64,000 nt of DNA from Diadophis punctatus similis (GCA_023053685.1 JALIGW010000028.1:6112501-6176500); one strand, 5' to 3'; numbered from the stretch's first letter, positions 12,801 to 21,870 are shown. Notes: generated by a model from the letters alone, not told the origin. Translations and numbers: made by a program.

Positions 12801-15800
12801 GTTCCATATCAATCGTATAAAATTTATTTTTATTGTTCATTGCTCTGTTTTATAATGGGTCAGTTTAATTATTTTAATATGTTATACTGATGTTTATATT
12901 CCTCTATGTATTTAATATTTGGAATTCCTTTTTATTTTTAAAGTTTCAATGCAAGGCACTGGGAGTCCTTGAAGATTATAATAGTATACAAATTTAGATA
13001 AAATAGTTAAAAGATAGGTCAGTCTATAACATAATGATGGCCTCAAGCTATTAAAAAGAAAGAGATTTGAATCTATTTCTGTTCAGTTGACAAGTACTAC
13101 TCAAATGTTTTTAGGGAAGAGAAAACTCTTTAGCTATTTAAAGTAATTTTATTCCTTTTTTTAATGTGCTAGTCCCAGGAAGAATTACAGGAGTATTGCA
13201 GATGTTCTGGAATCACCTATGTGGCCCTCATTTATGATAAAGAAGGAAATCATGTTAAGGTAAATGTGATGGTGGCATCATGCCATACTTCCTTTCTTAT
13301 CTCTGTCCACTCAGTGCATTTATTTATTTACTAGAATTTTATCCCACCTTTATTTTTATAAATAACTCAAGCAGATCATACCTAATTCTCCTTCCTCCTC
13401 CTATTTCCCCCACAACATAAATCCTTTGAGGCAAGTTGGGCTGAGAAAGAGTGAGTGGTCCAAAGTCATCCAGCCAGCTTTCATGTCTGTTTGAAAGTTT
13501 TGAATGAATATAACTGGGGCAGATATCAGCCATGAAGAAAGGTCTCGCAAAGGCCTTACTTGTCTCACTGGTCAGTGCTAGTTTCATTCCTTAAGGCTGC
13601 TGTTTTTTTAAAGGGGTCATTTCAGTGGTGGGTTCCTACTGGTGCGGTCCACTCTATAGCACCGGTAGCGGCCCACTGGTGATGTCACAGTACCGGTGCA
13701 GTCGGTTGCCGGTGCCTGGGTGTCGCCATTACAAAAAATTTTTTTTTACATTTTTTAAAAAAATTCTTCTGCGCATGCCCAGAAGCCGAGCTTCCGGCAC
13801 TGCGCATGTGCTGCCTTCCTACCCCACAGTGAGTCCAAGCAGGGGAGGATGGCTGAGGGAGCACGTGAGACGCTGAAAGAACGGGCGGCAGGAGCTATCT
13901 CCATTCCCCTCCCTTCAGCAGTCCGAGAAGCCACGAACGTGCGGTGATGATCCTAGGCATTTTCGCATGTTTGAGGCTTCTCGAGCTGCTGAGGGGAGGG
14001 GGAATGGGTGGCAGGACCTATTTCAGTTCCCTCCCTCCAGCAGTCCGAGAAGCCATGCCCACCCGGTCACATGGCCGGCAAGCCACGCCCACCCGGTCAC
14101 ATGGCCGGCAAGCCACACCCACAAAATAAGCCACACCCACAGAGTGGTAGTAAAAGAATTAGGAACCCGCTCCTGGGTCATTTACTTGCATCTCATCCAT
14201 TTTCTGATTTAAATCTGATAATTCATTCTTTAGCTTTAGCAATATAAAGGCTAAAACACTTCGTGGGGCTATTTTGCAGGTAAAATCATTTGAAAGAGAA
14301 AGGCAGACAGAAAAAAGAATCTTGGAGTCTGATGTAGTAGATCATCTGGCCCAGAAACTGAGGACCAAATTCTATGACGAAAGAAATAGCAGGTAGCAAC
14401 AAGTACTATAATTTGAAGACTAAAGATTATTTGCAGGAGGAAAATGAAATGCCATACCACTGCTTTTGCAGTGATTCACCTCAAAGACTATAAACAATGC
14501 ATCATACAGTGATTTGGCTTTATTGTAATATATCTTAAACTGAAATGTTATAAAAGTTGGGGCTGTAGGCTTGGGGGGTGCAAAAATCTTCCCTGTGTAA
14601 ATATCAGTTGGAATTCAATTTATTTATTTGTAATATACACTGAATTAGTTCCAGACTTCCATAAAGTAGAAAGTTTGAGAGTTTTTTTTGAAACAATTTG
14701 GTATTAGGGCTGGAAAATGCTGAAAAATGACTTCATCCCACAAAGGATTAAGTCTGGATCTAGCTCTGTGAATGTTACAAAGATACTGAATTAATATATG
14801 CTGAAAAGTAATCTATCTATTATATTTTACCACTATCTAGCAGTTCTTGATAATTCACAAATAAACGTACAAATGCTTTCAATTATTAATAAAATATCAA
14901 TTTCTGTCCTAATCTGTTATTTTGAAAACAGTACTGAATAACAAACTTTGATTTTTGAATCCGATTTTAGAGAAATTTCTGATAATGTCGCAACACAAAA
15001 TCTAAAAGGATCATTTTCAGGTAATTCAGGTATGTAATGACTAGCGTGTTGTATTTTCAGAAATCTTGTTATTTATGTAGCAGAAGTGGAGATTAAAATG
15101 GGAAAGCAGTCCTCCTCCAAGGCGGTTAAATAGAATGATATTGACTTTTGAATGATGGATTATAATGTAAAACTGAGTATCTTATTGTGACATTTTAAGG
15201 TATATGTGTATTGAATTGTATAAGTGGTGGAGGAAAAAATAAAAAAAAATTGCAAAAAAAGAAGAATGAAATAAATGAATGCATAACTGTTTTATTTTGA
15301 TTAGTATTCATATAAGGCCTTTCATAATACAAGATGTGTGGGGTAATTTAAAAGGAAAGGAATAATAATAACAACAACAGCGACACTTCTAATTAAACCT
15401 TTAAAATACTTGTGTATAGTCCAGCATCGAAAATCTGAATGAGGATAGCAATAGCACTTATAGCACTTAGACTTATATACCGCTTCATAGTGCTTTACAG
15501 CCCTCTCTAAGCGGTTTACAGAGTTCAGCATATTGCCCCCAACAATCTGGGTCCTCATTTTACCGACCTCAGAAGGATGGAAGGCTGAGTCAACCTTGAG
15601 CCGGTGAGACTTGAACAGCTGAACTGCTGAACTAGCAGTCAGCTGACGTAGGTTGCAGTGCTGCTTTTAACCACTGCGCCACCTGGGCTCAGTGTATAGA
15701 GACAGATTTTCAAACAAAACTTTTTATAGTCTCAGTTCTAGTGTATACCTATGAGAAATAGTGGAACTTTTAACTAAATCATTCTGCATTTCAGGTTTGT

Positions 15801-18800
15801 CTGAATCACACGGAACGGTAGTAATACCAAATGTGTGCATTATTTCTCCAGAAAAGTTGTCAGCAAGTGTCAGACGACGTTATGAAGCTCAGGTATTATA
15901 GATGTCTCTCTTCTCTCAATAATTATATTGCAATATGACTTGTAACTTTGAAATTATACCACAAAGATGGTATAGAAGTAGAAAGAAATGTAAGAAATAG
16001 TGAATAGGCAAGCAGAATTCTGGTCCCTTTAGTTCATTACTTTTAATTATTTTGTTCTGCTAGTGACACTTTAGGATATGAGTCTGATTTTATCTGGAAT
16101 TTCAAAGACTGAGCCAAGAAACTTTCCTCTACAAAACTTTTATTTAACTCCAGTCCTATATTTGGAGAGAGAGAGAGAGATTAGATGACATGGCCACATG
16201 ATGCATTTCTTAATGTTTCCTTCTAAAAGTTGCTTCCCTTCCTAGTCAAATGGTTCTTCCTCTCTCGAGCAAGTTAAGTTTCCTGTCTAGCACTTTTCCT
16301 TCATTGATTTTAAGTAAGAATTTCTCTAATACACTTAGAAGAAGATTACAGAATCAGGAGTTAGGTTGGGAGGGAGAGGGGACAATTGGATAAAAGAAGA
16401 GAACCTGGAATTGATTTTCTTTTTGGGAAAGACAAATACACTGCCTTTTGCCGTAGCTTTCAAAAGAGATTTCTTGGTTAAATCCAGGAATAAGGCGGCC
16501 ACTGTATGAAATCGCTCCAGGAGGATATACTGGAGAAAGACCAGGTGTGGCTTTCCCTCATTAAGCTGGAAAAGGAGATGGAAAGATGGAAATCCATGAG
16601 TGTAGGGATTTCAAAAATGGAATTGAGAGTGCACCCCCTTCTCCCGCTGTTTATTTCAGTAAATGTGAAGCTAAATCCCTGCTGGTCGCTTTTGCTTTAA
16701 GACCAGTTAACAGGTATATAAAAATATAAAAATAAAATATTCTCTGTGTGTTTGTGTCTGGGTTTGTTAATTATTTCAATCCAATGTGACTTCCAGGTAC
16801 AAACCAAACTCCAAGCTTGCTTTACTAATCTACCTCTGAAGCTGAATGAAGTTGAAATTTTAGCAGTAAGTTACTTCACTTTTTTTTTTTACAAGCCAGC
16901 TGTATCTAATAACTGGATAAGAAACCAGTAACTAGAACTTAGAATAACTTTATTGTCATTTTGAATGTACACTAATCGGCATACATTAAAATGAAGTGTC
17001 ATTGCATACAGCTCTCAATTTAAAGCCATATCGTTGTATACAGCTCTCTATTTAAAGCCGTATCGGAGATAGATGTAATTTCCAGGAATCAATTTGTTTC
17101 ATTGGTGGTAAATTTCCTGTTCATTTATATGGAATCCATTGAATTCACTTTCTTTGTTCTGAATCTTTCCAAAACTTTTAAACGATTGCCTCTAATAATT
17201 TACCCGCAACAAAAGGCAATAATGGGCATATGGAGCATTGAGTGTGGGAAAGGAGTGACAGTATTAGGGACATCATTGAACTATTAATTTCTTAACTAGG
17301 CCTGGGCCAGAATATTCTAAAGGGAATCCAAAACCTCTTTTAGAACCCCTGTAATGTCAGAGTTCAGAGTTTCAAGCTCTCTTCTGGTTGGGGTTTGGGA
17401 ATTTATTTATTGGTCATCAGAATCTGGTATGAGTGAATCTGTGTGACTACAGATCAGGGCTTCTGATATTTTTAATGTTTCTTGTAGTAAATGAATAGAG
17501 CTTGAGGATATTTAATCTAATTTTTGTGCTGGTAAAGAGTCCAAAATTTGGATGCCTTATAGCAATAGCAATAGCACTTAGACTTATATACTGCTTCATA
17601 GTGCTTTTACAGCCCTCTCTAAGCGGTTTACAGATTGCCCCCAACAATTTGGGTCCTCATTTTACCCACCTCGGAAGGATGGATGCTGAGTCAACCTTGA
17701 GCCGGTGAGATTTGTTGACCTGTCGAACTGCAGCAGTCAGTCAGCAGAAGTAGCCTGCAGTACTGCACTCTAACCACTGCACCATCTCGGCTCTTCCTCT
17801 TATAGATCTAGCCTTCTGCAATACCCAATGTAACATGGACTAAATGAAACAAATGTAACTCTATCTCAGTGGTTCTCAACCTTCCTAATGCCGCGACCCG
17901 CCCCCGCGCCCTCCCCCCGCCCCGCCATTTGAGTTCTTTTACCCTCTGCACATGCGCAAAGCGTTCTGCGCATGTGCAGAGGGTAAAAGAACCCAAATGG
18001 CAGCATCCAGGCGAAGTCTCCCGACCCCTGTGACAGGGTCGTTTGACCCCCAAAGGGGTCGCAACCCCCAGGTTGAGAACCACTGGAAAGCATAGTTTAT
18101 ATCATCATAATGATTCAGTGTTTATTTTTTTGCAGGTTGATCTACCAAAGGAAACTATAATACACTTCTTATCATTAGAGGTAAACCTAGGAATTAAGTT
18201 ACTGACCTTTACTGGTGGATTTAATTAATAACTTGAGTTTTTAAAAAGCTTAAATATCGTTGAACATTCATTATATACAGTAAGCAAAATCTCATTCCTG
18301 GCATAGAAGAAATTTAATGTACTCATTTTTGTAAACTGCTTTTCCAAGAAATCAAAGATTATAATCTCTATTTACATCTCCCCCCAAAAATAAAAATAAA
18401 AGCATCCTGATGTTCTCAGCATTACTTTTTTCACAGTCCCTGTTTCAGACTAAGATATTGGTTTGAATATTTTCCATCTTCTCAGTTTGATGACCAAGCT
18501 TTCTATACAACTGTGAAACAATTGATGTCTCGACTGCCGAAGCAAAGATATATTAAACAAGTTTGTGATGAAATCTATACCATCAAAATAGAAAAAAAGT
18601 AAGTATTCCGATGCATACTAGCAATATAGTATAAGACACTCATGTTGAATCTGGAAGATCATTTTGCAGATTTTAGGTGATTATAGACCACGGATGTCAA
18701 ACTGGCTGCGTCACGTTGCCGTCAAGTCACGTTATGTTCTTGTGACATTTTTCCCATTCACAGAGCTGGGATGGGCGTGGCCTGTGTGTGATGCATCTGG

Positions 18801-19207
18801 CCCGCGGGCCGCCAGTTTGATACCCCTGGTATAAACACTGCAAGAGTTCTATAATATCAAAGACTGACATTAGACTCTAGTGTTAAAAGGCCACTAAATA
18901 ATCCCCTTGTAAGATTCAGTAAAGGAACTGCAGTCTAGAACCATTATAATGTGAAGTCCTGAACCATATGGCACTATGATTTCAGTTGGGATAGAAGATC
19001 TTGTAGAACAAAGATAAATTTGTCCAATAGCTGTTGGATAAATTTATTTGGCCTCCTGATGTGGAAGCCTAACAGAAATCTGAAATAGAATAGCATCTTT
19101 TCCCAAAATTGACTGTTTTCTTAACTTTCCTCCTGTTTATTTCTTGCAGAGTGCCTATCCTTGTTCTCTACAGTTATAAAGACGATTACTACAAAATCCT
19201 GTTTTAG
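618..19207 (+). CDS. EIF2AK4: EIF2AK4 (GCN2) 3' half, 19 coding exons, 5' end outside the window
   Basis: GCN2 phosphorylates eIF2alpha when uncharged tRNA or stalled ribosomes accumulate; it is cytosolic and ribosome-associated. Coding exons: 618-854, 3247-3322, 3728-3849, 4731-4780, 5988-6156, 7035-7151, 8983-9048, 10336-10506, 10972-11106, 11188-11295, 11719-11847, 13173-13259, 14280-14392, 14971-15029, 15795-15892, 16797-16865, 18136-18180, 18486-18598, 19150-19207 (stop TAG). All introns are GT-AG, phases join without error, and the sum is 2022 nt (673 residues plus stop). Residues 1-25 are the end of the kinase C-lobe (WLLNHDPSKRPSAMELL). About 46-517 is the HisRS-like domain, with the motif-2-like RYCIERVFRPRKLDR and LAAGGRYD. 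About 538-673 is the C-terminal domain, ending DDYYKILF. Domain limits follow known human GCN2. No in-frame stop is seen, so the gene looks functional. Introns carry many transposons, some within about 50-100 bp of exons. Confidence 0.97.
895..1164 (+). mobile_element. L2-like LINE 3' end with 8-bp tandem tail
   Basis: Starts with a sequence coding the typical C-terminal end of L2/CR1-type ORF2 (KAIKTWLFLQA), followed by a T-rich 3' UTR, the gccgccctgagtc...agggcggcc hairpin common at such 3' ends, and a tail of ATAAATCA repeats (1111-1164). The element is 5'-truncated. Confidence 0.65.
1165..1786. other. EIF2AK4 intron, mostly unique
   Basis: AT-rich intronic DNA. Around 1680-1720 a reversed LINE-like tail (aataatttattagatttg...gctgccc) is visible. 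Nothing else recognised. Confidence 0.5.
1787..2711. mobile_element. TA-flanked MITE, CCGTATTTTTCGG family, copy 1
   Basis: The left end ctgtatttttcggagtataa and the right end ttatactccgaaaaatacgg are inverted repeats flanked by TA on both sides, as expected of Tc1/mariner-type elements. The interior has inverted copies of a cagcaatttgcctcc segment. There is no transposase frame, so it is non-autonomous. Related copies are at 48142 and 56024. Confidence 0.8.
2714..3246. other. EIF2AK4 intron, unique
   Basis: AT-rich intronic sequence up to the exon at 3247. No repeat or RNA gene recognised. Confidence 0.5.
3247..3322 (+). CDS. EIF2AK4: EIF2AK4 in-window exon 2
   Basis: The acceptor is tttttag and the donor gtatgt; 76 nt, ending in phase 1. 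It encodes STKIQQHVCETISRIFKRH of the HisRS-like domain. No long open frame marks this exon; it was placed by homology and splice sites. Confidence 0.92.
3728..3849 (+). CDS. EIF2AK4: EIF2AK4 in-window exon 3
   Basis: The acceptor is tgcacag and the donor gtgagt; 122 nt. It encodes PLLMPRNRKLYEHNEA and MDHSGMLVTLPYDLR, the region corresponding to HisRS motif 1 and the following strands. Confidence 0.95.
3943..4459. mobile_element. hAT-type MITE, GGTGGGTTCC family, copy 1
   Basis: The left end is tgggttcctaccagtgcggt and the right end aattaggaacccacccctg. The first few bases of the left terminal inverted repeat (TIR) are lost, but ctcaagc flanks both sides as the remnant of an 8-bp TSD. The interior matches the copy at 13623-14175 closely. 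No coding capacity. Confidence 0.8.
4731..4780 (+). CDS. EIF2AK4: EIF2AK4 in-window exon 4
   Basis: A 50-nt micro-exon with acceptor cttttcag and donor gtaagg, encoding IPFARFVARNNITNLK plus two bases of the next Arg codon. It is too short to show as an open frame; the phase joins both neighbours exactly. Confidence 0.92.
5041..5290 (+). pseudogene. L2/CR1-like LINE reverse-transcriptase fragment
   Basis: An open segment reads CLVTSWLDYCSMVYLRLPL, matching the conserved S-R-L-D-Y-C-N block near the C-terminus of L2/CR1 ORF2, followed by a degraded TQKLQLV segment. The element is interrupted by a hAT remnant at about 5296-5610; its 3' end appears to resume at about 5640. Confidence 0.75.
5296..5610. 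mobile_element. hAT-type MITE, CAGTGATGGCGAACC family, decayed
   Basis: The left end (tagtgatgctgaatcttttt followed by tgctcggg) is a decayed version of the family TIR. The interior (accc-ataatgcactg, gttgggccgttttt) matches copies at 28217 and 37808. The right TIR is not recognisable. Confidence 0.65.
5640..5812 (+). mobile_element. LINE 3' end, probably continuing the 5041-5290 fragment
   Basis: A T-rich stretch then cttgtaaaccatccagaatt, the L2-type 3' terminal pattern. Position and orientation fit the LINE split by the hAT insertion. Confidence 0.5.
5988..6156 (+). CDS. EIF2AK4: EIF2AK4 in-window exon 5
   Basis: The acceptor is tctctag and the donor gtaggt; 169 nt. It encodes YCIERVFRPRKLDRCHPREL, the motif-2-like segment that in GCN2 is implicated in tRNA binding, and AETIYTISEIIQEFPVLQ. 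Confidence 0.95.
6157..7034. other. EIF2AK4 intron with LINE/SINE tail fragment
   Basis: At about 6340-6440 a (GTT)n run is followed by a reversed LINE/SINE-type tail (gccacctatctcaccatggg). The rest is AT-rich and unique, with repeated aattaaat-type motifs at 6690-6780. Confidence 0.45.
7035..7151 (+). CDS. EIF2AK4: EIF2AK4 in-window exon 6
   Basis: The acceptor is gttag and the donor gtaagg; 39 codons in phase 0. It encodes YSIYLNHTALLKAILLHCGI, then EDKLNQVYTILYDAV. Confidence 0.95.
7328..7461. mobile_element. hAT-type MITE, CAGGGGTGTCAAACTC family, copy 1
   Basis: A short (134-bp) element with left end catgggtatcaagctcacgg and right end ccattttgacactcctg. TSDs are ctttagaa / ctttagag (7 of 8 bases). 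Confidence 0.85.
7470..8982. other. EIF2AK4 intron, unique
   Basis: AT-rich intronic DNA with no recognised transposon, RNA gene or conserved frame. Confidence 0.5.
8983..9048 (+). CDS. EIF2AK4: EIF2AK4 in-window exon 7
   Basis: The acceptor is ttctgcag and the donor gtaagt; 22 codons encoding TEKLTKREVEAKFCNLSLSS plus two residues. Confidence 0.94.
9829..10206. mobile_element. TA-type MITE, CAGGTAGTCCTTGACTTA family, copy 1
   Basis: The left end is cagtagtcctcaacaacc and the right end gtaagtcaaggactacctg followed by TA. The interior (gttaagtgaatctggcttcc, tctgaattttgat) is shared with copies at 41191 and 51885. Includes a short foreign insertion around 9965-9990. Confidence 0.75.
10336..10506 (+). 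CDS. EIF2AK4: EIF2AK4 in-window exon 8
   Basis: The acceptor is cttttcag and the donor gtttgt (a weaker donor); 57 codons. It encodes LVRLYRFIEQKGELQDL and KDLEETVGLLKKLGIKIQ. Confidence 0.95.
10972..11106 (+). CDS. EIF2AK4: EIF2AK4 in-window exon 9
   Basis: The acceptor is cttgcag and the donor gtaagt; 45 codons. It encodes INLGLVYKIQQHSGIIFQF and ILAAGGRYDHM, the motif shared with HisRS (AGGRYD). Confidence 0.95.
11188..11295 (+). CDS. EIF2AK4: EIF2AK4 in-window exon 10
   Basis: The acceptor is ctgcag and the donor gtatgt; 36 codons encoding QFRGPDAVGLVPSAVGVSIA. Corresponds to the motif-3-like end of the HisRS-like catalytic fold. Confidence 0.95.
11719..11847 (+). CDS. EIF2AK4: EIF2AK4 in-window exon 11
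   Basis: The acceptor is cttccag and the donor gtaagt; 43 codons. It encodes SCDLLVVSVGQKSMERAINV and AEIMYDWSQ, the anticodon-binding-like subdomain. Confidence 0.95.
12150..12402. mobile_element. hAT-type MITE, CAGGGGTGTCAAACTC family, copy 2
   Basis: The left end is caggagtgtcaaactcaagg; the right end is tttgatgtctctg. The palindromic 8-mer CTCTAGAG flanks the element (12142-12149, 12403-12410), and a third copy sits inside the right end (12382-12389). Confidence 0.8.
12411..13172. other. EIF2AK4 intron, unique
   Basis: AT-rich intronic sequence before the exon at 13173. Nothing recognised. Confidence 0.5.
13173..13259 (+). CDS. EIF2AK4: EIF2AK4 in-window exon 12
   Basis: The acceptor is gtgctag and the donor gtaaat; 29 codons encoding SQEELQEYCRCSGITYVALI and the KEGNHVK end. 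Confidence 0.94.
13315..13480. mobile_element. SINE/L2-type repeat fragment
   Basis: A tttatttatttactag start followed by a reversed LINE/SINE-type 3' region (ttttatcccacctt, ggttgggctgag-like block, caaagtcatccagcc) of the kind widespread in squamate genomes. Assignment is by pattern only. Confidence 0.5.
13623..14175. mobile_element. hAT-type MITE, GGTGGGTTCC family, copy 2
   Basis: The left TIR is cagtggtgggttcctactgg and the right end ttaggaacccgctcctg. The TSD is a perfect 8 bp, GGTCATTT (13615-13622 and 14176-14183). Contains a tandem duplication of cacccggtcacatggccgg. Confidence 0.92.
14280..14392 (+). CDS. EIF2AK4: EIF2AK4 in-window exon 13
   Basis: The acceptor is ttttgcag and the donor gtagca; 113 nt encoding VKSFERERQTEKRILESDVV and LAQKLRTKFYDERNS. 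A hAT element ends only 104 bp upstream of it. Confidence 0.93.
14971..15029 (+). CDS. EIF2AK4: EIF2AK4 in-window exon 14 (tandem donors)
   Basis: The acceptor is gattttag; 59 nt encoding EISDNVATQNLKGSFSGNS. Two donors 9 nt apart (GT at 15021 and at 15030) would both keep the frame. The downstream one retains the three residues G-N-S, matching the length of the human protein, and was chosen. Confidence 0.85.
15441..15690 (-). mobile_element. tRNA-derived SINE, copy 1
   Basis: On the minus strand it begins gagcccaggtggcgcagtgg (A-box-like), has a B-box-like segment around gttcaagtctcacc, and ends in a segment gcggtatataagtcta resembling L2-type tails. A second copy is at 17561-17792. Confidence 0.75.
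15795..15892 (+). CDS. EIF2AK4: EIF2AK4 in-window exon 15
   Basis: The acceptor is atttcag and the donor gtatta; 98 nt. It encodes GTVVIPNVCIISPEKLSA and RRRYEAQ, entering the C-terminal domain. Confidence 0.93.
15901..16796. other. EIF2AK4 intron, unique
   Basis: Intronic DNA with a short (GA)n at about 16168-16182. Nothing else recognised. Confidence 0.45.
16797..16865 (+). CDS. EIF2AK4: EIF2AK4 in-window exon 16
   Basis: The acceptor is cttccag and the donor gtaagt; 23 codons encoding VQTKLQACFTNLPLKLNEVE then ILA. Confidence 0.92.
17561..17792 (-). mobile_element. tRNA-derived SINE, copy 2
   Basis: Same family and orientation as 15441-15690: minus strand starts gagccgagatggtgcagtgg, and the far end contains the gcagtatataagtctaagtg tail. 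Slightly shorter, with internal deletions. Confidence 0.75.
17867..18085. mobile_element. hAT-Charlie-like MITE, CAGTGGTTCTCAACC ends
   Basis: Perfect TIRs: cagtggttctcaacctt and aggttgagaaccactg. The interior contains a large inverted repeat around gttcttttaccctctgcaca. No 8-bp TSD is obvious. The end sequence is characteristic of a hAT-Charlie group known in many vertebrates. Confidence 0.88.
18136..18180 (+). CDS. EIF2AK4: EIF2AK4 in-window exon 17
   Basis: A 45-nt micro-exon with acceptor ttttgcag and donor gtaaac, encoding VDLPKETIIHFLSLE. A hAT element ends 50 bp upstream; the polypyrimidine tract remains intact between them. Confidence 0.93.
18486..18598 (+). CDS. EIF2AK4: EIF2AK4 in-window exon 18
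   Basis: The acceptor is cttctcag and the donor gtaagt, directly after a run of seven A. It encodes QLMSRLPKQRYIKQVCDEIY and TIKIEK. Confidence 0.94.
18689..18828. mobile_element. hAT-type MITE, CAGGGGTGTCAAACTC family, copy 3
   Basis: The left end is cacggatgtcaaactggctg and the right end gccagtttgatacccctg. Decayed TSDs ttatagac / gtataaac (6 of 8). Confidence 0.8.
19150..19207 (+). CDS. EIF2AK4: EIF2AK4 terminal coding exon
   Basis: The acceptor is cttgcag. It encodes VPILVLYSYKDDYYKILF followed by TAG at 19205-19207, the usual end of GCN2. Confidence 0.95.
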
Positions 19208-19475
19208 TTGTAAGTCAGGATTAAAGTCAGGATAATGAATGGGGCAAACTGTGTGCTTCCAGTTATGTTAATATAAAGAAAATGTGCACTTTGTCGTTGC
19301 TGATTCCCCAATCACTGGACAATCGCTGCCTTGTTAAGTATTGTGTTGAGCTCATGTGCCATAGTTGGCATCTTTAAAGGTGTAAATCTTTTCAAAATAT
19401 ATTGTACATATCTTTTTCAAAATAAAATAATCTTCTGGTACCTTAGGCTATAGTTGTTTTTCCTTGAAATAAAAT
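19208..19475 (+). terminator. EIF2AK4: EIF2AK4 3' UTR with polyadenylation signals
   Basis: Two AATAAA hexamers lie downstream of the stop, at 19421-19426 and 19468-19473. The first is followed by a T/G-rich stretch and would give a 3' UTR of about 230-240 nt. The cleavage site is an estimate. Confidence 0.6.
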
Positions 19476-21322
19476 TGAGAGATTGTGGCATTTGGTTATG
19501 AAAAAGTCAAGTAACTACAATTTTCATTGTTCAGTCTATGAATCTCCTTCAACACCTTGTGAAATTGGTAAGGAAGTCTAAGCATAAAAGCAATAATCTC
19601 CAGTCATCCCCTTATTGTGAACTGAAAGGAATTTATAAGGAAGAGGCTGAGACACTTGAATATCTGTATTTTTCAGTGGAATCAGCTAAGATCTCTAGGA
19701 CCTCCTGTTTTTCTTAGACGGGAGGTGGTTACTGTGCTTTTGTAAATCTGAAGTTTGTGAAACTGGTTTTAGTTAGGCTTAATTTTACCTTTTTCATTTA
19801 ATTTTTTGGCTTACCATTTTTATGCAATCTGCATAGCACTGCTTCCCCAAAAGGGAATATTGTAATTTTTACATTTGTAAAAGGGATGCCTGCACACGAA
19901 TGCAAGCATGCCCAAATTACTCAGACATCGGTACAGTGGCAACCTTTCCCCTACCAGCATTTTTTGGGGGGGAGGGGGTAGCTTAACCAAACAAGCTGGT
20001 GCTAAGGTAATTTTTTTTCTCAGAATGACAGTGCTGAGTCATTAAGCGTTAAAATATTATGTACAGTATGTCAAGATTAAGGAAATCAAATAAGAAAAAG
20101 AAGGAAAAGAAAAACAAGTACTTCTAAAGGAGTATTCCCAGCTGTTGTTCCTTCAGTTATATGCACACACACACGGCAGAACAAGTAAACTGAAGTATAG
20201 AAAAGGTAGCATTGCATATCATTTTTCATAAAGAAACAATTAGTCCGAAGATTGCTGTATTTTTCCTGGATCTCCAACCTGTCACTGGGCAGGGGTGTTT
20301 CTGTTTCTTCTGCCAATGACAAAGATGAAATGGAACTCCTTCTACTTTTTAAAAGTCTCTCCGAGAAGGAAATCTTCCTCTTCCTGATTGGCTATTTAAC
20401 CATTTTTGTGAGTCCTGCCTCAATTTGAACCTTAGGCACTTCCCCTTGGCTGGGCCCCTCCATTGTCTAATCAGTTCCCAAGATATTTTTGAAACGTTCA
20501 CTCTAATGGTAGGCTGGCTTGCAGCTGCATTCTTCTCATAGGGAGTGGTTTTGAAACACCAGCACCTTCACTTTCTTAACTTTCACTTTCCAGGCATTCC
20601 TCCTCCCTCCCCACAAGGTTCATGGCAGACTGGAACTGAATGATCACTGAGCGCAGGCAGGTGTGAGGTGGCAGTTTTGACCATTTTTCTTGTATTTTGA
20701 TTGTCTTTGCTTACTACCTAGATTGATTATATGTAGGTCCGATAGCTCAAATCTAGACTTTTAAATACCTTTCAGCCTAAAGTCTTTTAGATGAGATTTT
20801 TCTCCATTCAGTGTAAAGGCACAGGCTAGTTCATTATTCATACAACATTTAACATAAAACTACAGAATTATTAAGTATAAAGATACTTCTATTGGAGCAT
20901 CAATCATTTGTACTTATTGATCATAGGGGTTAACACCACCTAGCCATGAGTGTGAGTTTTCTTAACCAGTTAGGTTCTTTAAAATGGCTCTTCTGCTGAC
21001 CAAGTTTCCATTGATGTATTTGTACAAAGGGATTCACGGAATATCACATTTTTCCAATATTTTAGTTGCCAAGTTGTTTAGTTGGAAAAAACCTGTACAG
21101 GAATATATAGTCAAACAGTAATATTTTTTAATGAAAGGAAAATATCTATAGCTGTGGACCAAATTCACTTCTGTAACTATGATAAGATGCATATTTCTAA
21201 TTATAATCCTCTCTTGTTTCCACACAAGCCCCATTGAATCAAACTGTTTTGACAGTTGGTACATTAAGCGCAAATATTTAAGAATCAAGATACTAGTAAT
21301 TGAAAGTTCAATTATTTTACTT
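19476..21322. other. Intergenic region between convergent EIF2AK4 and SRP14
   Basis: Mostly unique sequence. Holds one copy of a ~68-bp motif at 20371-20438 (also at 21802-21870) and a short (AC)n around 20163-20174. Confidence 0.45.
20371..20438 (+). repeat. Dispersed direct repeat, copy A
   Basis: Begins aatcttcctcttcctgattg and ends ttgaacc-ttaggca. Nearly identical to 21802-21870 over its whole length. Confidence 0.7.
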
Positions 21323-21455
21323 GCCGTGTTTTCCTGAAAATAAGACTCTGTCTTATATTTTTTTGAACCCTGAAATAAGCGCTTGGCCTTTTTGCCATGC
21401 ACTCAAAAGCCCAATTGCTATTATCAGGGGATGTCTTATTTTGGGGGAAACAGGG
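21323..21455. mobile_element. Short MITE, CCGTGTTTTCC family
   Basis: The left end gccgtgttttcctgaaaata and the right end ttttgggggaaacaggg are imperfect inverted repeats. The interior aaataagcgcttggcc is shared with a copy at 50854-50949. Confidence 0.6.
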
Positions 21456-21801
21456 TAGTTGATAAGCAAACTTTACCATTGTTAGTTCTGAGATTGCTCT
21501 TCTAAATACCGCAGCAGCAACTGAAATTTGCATGTAGCTATTTTAATCTGATTCCAGAATTGTTTCAAGAGTGTAAAACTTGCTTGTTTACTTGTCCTGC
21601 CACCATAAAGTAATATTTTAAAATTATATAAAACTTATTTTGTGCCATGCTTAACAAAAGCAACAGATGTGCTCATCAGTTCACTATATAAAAAACTGTG
21701 TTAAGCACAAGCATAGTAAATGCTCCTTAGAAGGCTCAGATCCATAAATCATTGACAATCTATTCTAGTTGTAACACAAGTTTTAAAAGCATATCTAAGA
21801 A

Positions 21802-21870
21802 AATCTTCCTCTTCCTGATTGGCTATTTAACAATTTTTGTCAGTCCTGCCTCAACTTGAACCTTTAGGCA
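21802..21870 (+). repeat. Dispersed direct repeat, copy B
   Basis: Second copy of the 20371-20438 motif, about 1.43 kb away and in the same orientation, with a few substitutions and one inserted T. Confidence 0.7.
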
